Positions 59,401 to 64,000 of a stretch of 64,000 nt of DNA are shown piece by piece; the first letter of the stretch is position 1, and every line of letters starts with the position of its first letter. Origin of the DNA: an uncultured Clostridium sp. (lineage in GTDB: Bacteria; Bacillota; Clostridia; Peptostreptococcales; Peptostreptococcaceae). The notes beneath the pieces were generated by a model. It was not told the origin of the DNA, searched no databases, and worked only from the letters and a program-made list of their open reading frames with translations. The stretch spans positions 23,095-87,094 of the forward strand of contig USRS01000002.1 of the NCBI GenBank assembly GCA_900557165.1, given 5' to 3'. The translations under genes were made by a program, and so were the position numbers.

Positions 59401-60152
59401 GATTGAAGTTGATTACTTGCTTCCAATAATTGTTTCATTTGCGTATTACTTTGTTCTTCTAAGGTAGTTTTTCCATTTTCGATTTCAGATTTGGCATTAT
59501 CAAGCTTATTTTGTTGCTTGTCTAAATCTGAAGTTACACTTGATTTTAATTTTTTATTAAGTTTATCAATTTTTTCTTTATTTAATGAAATTTCCAATTG
59601 TTTTTGAACTAATCCAATACTATTAACGGATGCAACTCCGTTTAAACGTTCAAATTTAGGAATTATTTCATCATTTACATATGTGGAAACTTCTTCGATG
59701 TTCATTCCATCTACATCTACACTTAATGCCATTACAGGCATCATATCTGGATTAAGTTGCATAAGTGTAGTTGAGCCCACCCCATCTTCTAAAGAATCTT
59801 TGATTAAATCAATTTTTCCATTTAAATCTAGCATGGCTGTATCCATATTAGTATCTTGATTGAATTCGAGAATAATAAGACTGTAATTTTCATTAGATAT
59901 GGAACTTATATTTTTTATACCATTTGTAGTAGAAACTGCTTGCTCAATAGGCTTTGTAACTGCAGTTTCTATTTTTTGAGGACTTGAGCCAGCATAAGTT
60001 GTCATAGCTATAACATAAGGTAAATCTATACTAGGCAAAAAATCAGGGGTCATTTTTGTAAATGATACAAATCCTAATATAAGTACCATAATTACTGATA
60101 CAAATACAGTAAAGGGTTTTTTCACACTAAACTTTGGTAACAAATATTTCAC
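56478..60152 (-). CDS. RND-family efflux permease with a large coiled-coil insertion
   Basis: A 1224-residue membrane transporter of the AcrB/HAE1 type. It has an N-terminal helix followed by the FLPSIDLPYV region, core segments GLALGVGMLVDNSIVVIENI and GFLVLAGIVVNNGIVFVDYV, and two large extracellular loops. Residues about 197-402 are an extra Gln/Glu/Lys/Ser-rich coiled coil, inserted in frame where typical RND proteins run directly from the DxxKL segment into the block seen here as TINQILTAENFSMPAG. Removing it gives about 1020 residues, the normal size. No adaptor or outer-membrane gene accompanies it, as expected for a monoderm, so the insert may take over an adaptor-like role. The promoter carries a palindromic operator. 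Confidence 0.92.
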   Translation of the reverse strand: MKYLLPKFSVKKPFTVFVSVIMVLILGFVSFTKMTPDFLPSIDLPYVIAMTTYAGSSPQKIETAVTKPIEQAVSTTNGIKNISSISNENYSLIILEFNQDTNMDTAMLDLNGKIDLIKDSLEDGVGSTTLMQLNPDMMPVMALSVDVDGMNIEEVSTYVNDEIIPKFERLNGVASVNSIGLVQKQLEISLNKEKIDKLNKKLKSSVTSDLDKQQNKLDNAKSEIENGKTTLEEQSNTQMKQLLEASNQLQSSINQLESMSGILNTTNSNKSDLEKYITTTTTSLNDTKSKLNNFKKQLNTLSSNSTVEKTQVEEEIVNLENIISSLEVLLSNTSQGMNAIDSLETLKKQQEELESAKLKLSQEFTKATIQLSLSEAELEKTQTQLDESRQKALDSADITDKITPDTINQILTAENFSMPAGYVSDNETEYSVRVGDKFSSIDEVKNLILFSMDGIGDVYLKDIANVKVSDNSKDSYTNINGNPGVMLSIQKTSTSSTTKVCNEINDTIDELNNSNKKLHVLSLMDQGVYINLIISSVLDNLIYGGILAILILLVFLKSLKPTLVIAFSIPISLLFAIVLMYFSGVTLNIISLSGLALGVGMLVDNSIVVIENIYRLRNQGINKFKAAVIGAKQVSGAIFASTLTTICVFLPIVFTEGLTRELFSDMGLTIAYSLIASLIVALTLVPCMASNLLSKVDEKSHPLFDKMVNTYEKLLKLCLKFKFVVLGFALILFVLCGFAVTKMGTSFMPQMDSPQMTATINIDNDLSKEDARKITDKVVKEVLKINDVEGIGAMDSSTSMSFSSSSSNSNNFSAYILLKENKKHTNDEIAEEIKKKTKSLDCEVSVSSSSMDTTSLGGSGINIMVKGDNLDKLKDISNDLVKLVSNVKGTTNVYGGIDANTKEERIIIDKNKAMEHNLTVAQVFQQVSSKLSTKTTSTTLTIDSNDYPVIIVNHNTSSLEDLEDLDLKNPENTESKTVKLTDICTVKEATTPTSINHNNQTRYISVTADIDKNHNIGLVSKKIQSKLDKYKTPDGYTIELTGETESINEALSDLIKMIALAILFIYLIMVAQFQSLLSPFIVMFTIPLAFTGGLLALLITGKELSVISMLGFLVLAGIVVNNGIVFVDYVNQLRISGLNKKDALVEAGRTRIRPILMTALTTILAMSTMALGVGMGSEISQAIAIVTIGGLTYATLLTLFIVPTLYDIFHRSKELKEIAFAETD

Positions 60153-60167
60153 CTCTCTTTTTGATAA

Positions 60168-60183
60168 AACCGACTAGTCGGTT
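60168..60183 (-). promoter_or_regulatory. Palindromic operator (TetR-like) upstream of the RND gene
   Basis: AACCGACTAGTCGGTT, a perfect 16-bp palindrome, markedly GC-richer than its surroundings. It lies between the -10 box and the ribosome-binding site of the RND gene, ideal for a repressor. The CCGAC/GTCGG arms resemble TetR/AcrR-family operators. No regulator gene is adjacent. Confidence 0.8.
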
Positions 60184-60193
60184 GGATATGTTT

Positions 60194-60222
60194 ATTGTAG
60201 CTATCTTATGTGTAGTTTTCAA
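60194..60222 (-). promoter_or_regulatory. Sigma-A promoter of the RND gene
   Basis: On the minus strand TTGAAA (60222-60217), 17-base spacer, TACAAT (60199-60194). The palindromic operator starts 11 bases downstream of the -10. Confidence 0.75.
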
Positions 60223-60252
60223 TAAATTACATAATTTTATATATATAATTAT

Positions 60253-60315
60253 TTATCGATTGTATTTGATAAAATAGGCCACAAATGCTTGACAATTATC
60301 GATAAAAATTGATAA
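60253..60315. repeat. Twin TTATCGAT-N5-TTGATAA elements at the AGCS promoter
   Basis: TTATCGAT and TTGATAA occur as dyads at 60253-60272 and 60296-60315, differing only in the centre and spaced 43 bases (about four turns). The second overlaps the AGCS promoter. They look like paired operators for an unknown regulator. Confidence 0.6.
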
Positions 60316-60318
60316 GAT
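60289..60318 (+). promoter_or_regulatory. Sigma-A promoter of the AGCS symporter gene
   Basis: TTGACA 60289-60294, 18-base spacer, TAAGAT 60313-60318. The leader of about 170 bases contains a TGCTATA/TATAGCA pair (60365-60371, 60417-60423) and a repeated AAAGCGTTT, but no known riboswitch was recognised. Confidence 0.65.
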
Positions 60319-60495
60319 GAATAAGAAATTTATAAATATAGAACTATATAATACTTAAAGAAATTGCTATATAGAGGATTTTGAGAAAGCGTTTATTTAA
60401 AGCGTTTTTTTATATTTATAGCATTATATAAGGAGATAGTGTACATATTTATTAAAGTAATTTATAAAATTAAATTTTAAAAAGGAGAAAAACAT

Positions 60496-61836
60496 ATGTT
60501 ACATCAATTAGAAAATGTGATAACAATCATTTCAGATGCAGTTTGGCCTGTATTCTTACCATTTATGTTAATAGTAGGAGCATTCACTGCCATAAGAACT
60601 ATATTTATAGTTCAAAAGAAAGCAACTAAGCCAGCTGGATTAAAATTTAAAAACATAATAGGACCAGCATCTATATCATTAGGTGCAATGATAGGTACTG
60701 GAGCTGTTGTAGGAGTTTTAGGTGCATTATCAAAATTTTATGCATCTGGAGAAGTAAATATAGAAGCTATGGCATTATGGGCATTAATAGGTGCTTGTAT
60801 AATGGTTCCAGTTTCATATTCTGAAACTTTAAATTCAAAAATAATGGGTAAAGGGCCAAGAGAGTATATAAGCCACTTAATTCATCCTTCAGTAGGTATG
60901 ACTTATGCTGTATGTTTCGTAGCATTAGCAGTATTTGGGTTTGGTGGATTTCAATTTTCAGGTATAGAATCAGTTGCAAATTTAATACTTACTGACTATA
61001 CTAGTGTAAATCTTACACCATTGAAAAGCTATTTATTTATAGTAGTACCAATATTATTAGTAGTTGGTGCATTAGTTTTATCTAAAAAACATGAAATATT
61101 CATGAATGCTATGACTTATATGATAGGAACAGCTGTTGTGGGTTACTTTGCATTCTTTACATTATTTGCAATAAAAACAGTTGGATATATGCCAACTTAT
61201 TTTGCTCATATGATAGAAGGTATGATGAATCCAGTTAACGGATTTAGTGGATTAGTATTAGGATTTGTACTAGGAATGCAAAAAATATTACAAACTGCTG
61301 AATCAGGTCTTGGAGCTTTAGCAATGGCAGCTCAAGAAGCTGATACACAACCAAGAGAAGCAGCAGTAATTTCTTTAATACCAACAATAGTTACAGTAAT
61401 AGTTGCTATGGTAGTTACATCATATGTTGCATCTTACGGATTATCTGAAGGAATTATTACATTCCAAGGTGGAGCGACTCAAAGATTAGCAGAATACTTA
61501 TATACAGCTAAAGATGTAACAGGAATGTTTGGTTTAGTTGCATTATCTGCCTTTACAGTATTATCTGCCTTAACAACTATATTAGGATCTTACTACTATA
61601 CAACAAAATTATTTAAGAAAAATCATATAAATAAAAATATAGCAATATACTTAACATTAATAGTAGCTGCTGGTACATTAGCAGTGTTTGGAGCTAACGT
61701 TGTATTCGAAGCCGTGGATTTATTATTATTTGTACTTAGTGGAATAAACGTAACAGCTTTAGCTATATTTACAATTAAAGAGTGGAAAAAATATAGAATA
61801 GATATTGATCTTCAATCTGACAATAATGTAGCATAG
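60496..61836 (+). CDS. AGCS-family alanine/glycine:cation symporter
   Basis: A 446-residue polytopic transporter with about eleven helices. The segment GPASISLGAMIGTGAVVGVLG matches the conserved glycine-rich helix of sodium:alanine symporters (usually GTGNIxGV, here GTGAVVGV), and LQTAESGLGALAMAAQEAD matches their later conserved loop. The substrate is probably a small neutral amino acid moved with Na+ or H+; the altered GTGA motif leaves room for a different substrate. AAAGGAG precedes the start. Confidence 0.8.
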   Translation: MLHQLENVITIISDAVWPVFLPFMLIVGAFTAIRTIFIVQKKATKPAGLKFKNIIGPASISLGAMIGTGAVVGVLGALSKFYASGEVNIEAMALWALIGACIMVPVSYSETLNSKIMGKGPREYISHLIHPSVGMTYAVCFVALAVFGFGGFQFSGIESVANLILTDYTSVNLTPLKSYLFIVVPILLVVGALVLSKKHEIFMNAMTYMIGTAVVGYFAFFTLFAIKTVGYMPTYFAHMIEGMMNPVNGFSGLVLGFVLGMQKILQTAESGLGALAMAAQEADTQPREAAVISLIPTIVTVIVAMVVTSYVASYGLSEGIITFQGGATQRLAEYLYTAKDVTGMFGLVALSAFTVLSALTTILGSYYYTTKLFKKNHINKNIAIYLTLIVAAGTLAVFGANVVFEAVDLLLFVLSGINVTALAIFTIKEWKKYRIDIDLQSDNNVA

Positions 61837-61852
61837 TTGATTAAAAATATTA

Positions 61853-61905
61853 AAGCCATTTATTTTATTATCACAATAAAATGAATGGCTTATTTTATTG
61901 TGATA
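61853..61905 (+). terminator. Terminator with two mutually exclusive hairpins
   Basis: Hairpin 1: AAGCCATTTATTTTATT (61853-61869) with AATAAAATGAATGGCTT (61875-61891), one wobble. Hairpin 2: TATCACAATAAAAT with ATTTTATTGTGATA, a perfect 14-bp stem reaching 61905. The two share the middle strand and cannot form together. It lies between the AGCS gene and a small gene. Confidence 0.7.
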
Positions 61906-61965
61906 GATGTAAGTATTCGATTCATATATATTAAATAAAAGTAATCTATTTTGGAGGAGATTTGT

Positions 61966-62229
61966 ATGAAGATGTATATGAAGAGCAATAAGCGTTCAAA
62001 AGAAACATCAAGCCCCGTGCCTAATGCAATAGCATACACTGTAATTAGAAATTTTTTAGTATCAAAAGAATTTGAAGATATGAGAGATGAATTTTGTATT
62101 AATAACCTTGATAAAAATCAAGTTAACCAAATTATGATTGATATAAAGTGGTTATTTAGAAATTATAAAGATTTAGAAGTGTTAGTTTTAGAAGATAGTG
62201 AACATAAGTATACAAGATTTGTTTTATAA
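61966..62229 (+). CDS. Small protein of unknown function, 87 residues
   Basis: A soluble, charged protein starting MKMYMKSNKRSKETSSPVPN, followed by predicted helices (AIAYTVIRNFLVSKEFEDMRDEF, shortened) and ending LEDSEHKYTRFVL. No membrane segment or known motif was seen. A TTG at 61951 extends the frame, but GGAGGAGA at 61953-61960 fits the ATG at 61966, and this strong ribosome-binding site argues that the gene is real. It sits behind the double hairpin and is followed by its own terminator, so expression may depend on readthrough or an unseen promoter. Confidence 0.75.
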   Translation: MKMYMKSNKRSKETSSPVPNAIAYTVIRNFLVSKEFEDMRDEFCINNLDKNQVNQIMIDIKWLFRNYKDLEVLVLEDSEHKYTRFVL

Positions 62230-62276
62230 ATATTTAAAAAAACAAATGAATATAATAATTTTGTGTGAATACAAAG

Positions 62277-62312
62277 AAAAAGGAAATGATTACAATAAAC
62301 ATTTCCTTTTTT
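62277..62312 (+). terminator. Terminator after the 87-residue gene
   Basis: AAAAAGGAAATG pairs with CATTTCCTTTTT around an 11-base loop. Confidence 0.88.
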
Positions 62313-62328
62313 AATTTCTAACTTACTA

Positions 62329-62390
62329 ACTTAAGCAATAGACGAAGTCGTTGGCGACATGAAGTGTAGTCCTAACGCAGTGGCTTAAGT
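62329..62390. repeat. GC-elevated structured element flanked by ACTTAAGC inverted repeats
   Basis: ACTTAAGC (62329-62336) and GCTTAAGT (62383-62390) are a perfect 8-bp inverted repeat enclosing 46 bases that are about half G+C, against roughly 30% around. Inside are small stems such as GTCG-TTGG-CGAC and GAC-GAA-GTC. It could be a dispersed intergenic repeat or a small structured RNA at the 3' end of cstA. No known family was recognised. Confidence 0.5.
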
Positions 62391-62415
62391 GAAGCAAATT
62401 TTTTATTAATAAAAA

Positions 62416-63843
62416 TTAACTAACTTTTTCAGTTTTGTCAGTTTTACTTTTTTCATTTTTAACTTTAATCATGAACATAGCAAAGAATAATGCACCGGCA
62501 ATTGCACCAGTTATATTAGAAAGCATGGCATTTAATCTAAATCCTTCTTCAGCTTGTAATATATAAGAAACTGATACATAACTCATAAATATTGCTGGAA
62601 CCACAGCAATCCAATAATTTTTCTTATTGACTAATAAATAAGCAGCACCAGTCCATAAGAATATCATTGCTAATGTTTGATTAGACCAAGCAAAGTATCT
62701 CCAAATTACTTGAAAATCTATTTGAGTTAATGCAACACCAATTGTAAATAGTGGTATTGCTAACATAAATCTATTTTTTAATCCATCTTGTTTTATATTA
62801 AAAGCATCAGCTATTGTCAGTCTTGCACTTCTAAAAGCTGTATCGCCTGAAGTTATTGGACAAGCAACAACACCAAGAACAGCAAGAACAGCACCAGCAG
62901 GGCCTAATAATGCTTTTGATATTATATTAACAATTTCTGCAGGTTGACCAGCATATTGTATGGATAAACTATCTCCAAAAAATGCTATAGTAACAGCACA
63001 CCATATTAAAGCAACGATACCTTCGACTATCATTGAGCCAAAGAATACTCTTCTAGCTTCTGATTCTCTATTTATACATCTAGCCATCATAGGTGATTGA
63101 GTAGCATGGAACCCAGAAATCGCTCCACAAGCTATTGTAGTAAATAAGAATGGGAATACTGGTAATTTATCTGGATGCATATTTGTAAGACTTAATTCAG
63201 CCATGTGCATAGTACCATTAATTTGTCCTATTATCATAGCACCAAATAAACCAGCAGCCATTAATAATAATGCAGCTCCGAATATTGGATATAACTTTCC
63301 TATAACTTTATCTACTGGTAATACAGTAGCAATAATATAATATATTATTATTAAAACTAACCAAATATTTTTACTTATACCAGTCATAGAAGTTAATAAA
63401 CCTGCAGGTGAAGTTATAAAAACTGTTCCAACTAAGATAAGCAGAACAATTGAGAATGCAACCATTACTGATTTCATATTTTTCCCTAAGTACATACCAA
63501 CTATCTCTGGTATTGAAGTACCATCATGTTTCATTGAAATTACACCTGATAAATGGTCATGAACAGCTCCTGCAAATATACAACCAAATGTAATCCATAA
63601 AAATGCAACAGGTCCAAATAATGCTCCAGAGATTGCACCAAATATTGGTCCAGTACCGGCTATATTCAAGAATTGAATAAGAAAAACTTTATGCCATGGC
63701 ATAGGCATATAGTCTACTCCATCTTCGAGTCTTATTGCTGGAGTTTGAATAGAATCATCGTACCCCACAGTTTTACTTACATAAGAACCATATGTAAAGT
63801 AACCTAAGATAAGTAAAGATACACAAGCTAAAAATGTAATCAT
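62416..63843 (-). CDS. cstA: Carbon starvation protein CstA family transporter
   Basis: A 475-residue membrane protein with many helices, from a family implicated in peptide and pyruvate uptake. The N-terminal half has the family segments PMPWHKVFLIQFLNIAGTGPI (shortened) and GAVHDHLSGVISMKHDGTSI; later ATQSPMMARCINRESEARRVFFG and CPITSGDTAFRSARLTIADAF follow. AGGAGGAA precedes the ATG on the minus strand. It is shorter than Escherichia coli CstA (about 700), matching the compact clostridial form. The 157 bases upstream to the window edge show no clear promoter consensus. Confidence 0.95.
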   Translation of the reverse strand: MITFLACVSLLILGYFTYGSYVSKTVGYDDSIQTPAIRLEDGVDYMPMPWHKVFLIQFLNIAGTGPIFGAISGALFGPVAFLWITFGCIFAGAVHDHLSGVISMKHDGTSIPEIVGMYLGKNMKSVMVAFSIVLLILVGTVFITSPAGLLTSMTGISKNIWLVLIIIYYIIATVLPVDKVIGKLYPIFGAALLLMAAGLFGAMIIGQINGTMHMAELSLTNMHPDKLPVFPFLFTTIACGAISGFHATQSPMMARCINRESEARRVFFGSMIVEGIVALIWCAVTIAFFGDSLSIQYAGQPAEIVNIISKALLGPAGAVLAVLGVVACPITSGDTAFRSARLTIADAFNIKQDGLKNRFMLAIPLFTIGVALTQIDFQVIWRYFAWSNQTLAMIFLWTGAAYLLVNKKNYWIAVVPAIFMSYVSVSYILQAEEGFRLNAMLSNITGAIAGALFFAMFMIKVKNEKSKTDKTEKVS

Positions 63844-64000
63844 TTTAGTTTCCTCCTAATAATTGCTATATAAAAATTTCACAGAAATTGTTTTCCTAAT
63901 GAGGAAAATGTTTTCTGGATTAATAAATTAATTGTATATGATAGTTAAAAAATAATCAATAAGAAAAAAATATAAAATATATTTTAAGATATAAATTATT

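Noticed and set aside
60381-60411. AAAGCGTTT repeated twice followed by a T-run, resembling a terminator in the AGCS leader
   Set aside because: The copies are direct repeats and do not pair with each other well, so no stable stem supports a terminator.

Overview
The window is a low-GC (roughly 30% G+C by eye), AT-codon-rich chromosomal segment from an anaerobic Firmicute. The content fits Clostridia, probably the Peptostreptococcaceae/Clostridioides relatives: a clostridial-type glutamate dehydrogenase, 2[4Fe-4S] ferredoxins, PyrK/PyrD-type dihydroorotate dehydrogenase, LarBC, Rex, a single large PurL and an ECF riboflavin S-component. The species cannot be named from this alone. No tRNA, rRNA, CRISPR array, transposase or prophage was seen. 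Almost everything is housekeeping, and the accessory part is the 19.6-26.3 kb cell-envelope cluster.

Layout. 0-3.1 kb: the 3' part of tex and an amidohydrolase. 3.2-4.1 kb: FMN riboswitch and ribU. 4.1-5.3 kb: an ammonium channel, convergent. 5.6-8.6 kb: t6A operon tsaE-tsaB-rimI-tsaD plus a RidA-family gene, followed by an inverted ABC-F gene and rex (gene content as around ydiB-rex in Bacillus). 11.3-11.8 kb: two 56-residue ferredoxins. 12.1-13.5 kb: glutamate dehydrogenase. 13.6-16.9 kb: pyrB-pyrK-pyrD-pyrE with a PyrR-type RNA hairpin just before the ribosome-binding site. 17.1-19.5 kb: an OGG-type DNA glycosylase and cardiolipin synthase. 19.6-26.3 kb: a teichoic-acid-like cluster with a polyol-phosphate polymerase, a TarI/IspD cytidylyltransferase, an SDR epimerase, a degenerate-SDR/LicD fusion and an ABC-2 exporter pair.

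26.5-28.5 kb: CIRCE-controlled groESL. 28.7-32.6 kb: lipoprotein gamma-glutamyltransferase and larBC. 32.6-38.7 kb: guanine metabolism and transport, with a guanine riboswitch, guaB-guaA, a BMP-type nucleoside-binding lipoprotein and an NCS2 purine permease. 39.0-39.8 kb: an anchored protein of unknown function. 40.0-50.9 kb: the purine operon purE-C-F-M-N-H-D-L. 51.0-53.7 kb: UbiB/ABC1-like kinase and a NodB polysaccharide deacetylase. 53.8-56.4 kb: hsp20 and htpG, each behind its own CIRCE. 56.5-60.2 kb: an RND efflux protein with a large coiled-coil insertion and a palindromic operator. 60.2-64 kb: an AGCS symporter, a small unknown protein and CstA.

The genes combine into nucleotide supply (pyr, pur, gua, purine uptake), amino-acid/peptide nitrogen use (Gdh, Amt, Ggt, CstA, AGCS), redox control (Rex, ferredoxins), envelope building and a HrcA-type heat-shock regulon of three units. 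The observations most worth following up are the LicD fusion, the RND coiled-coil insertion with an operator but no local repressor gene, the CIRCE sites that contain the -35 box, twin operator-like repeats at the AGCS promoter, and a GC-elevated structured element after cstA.
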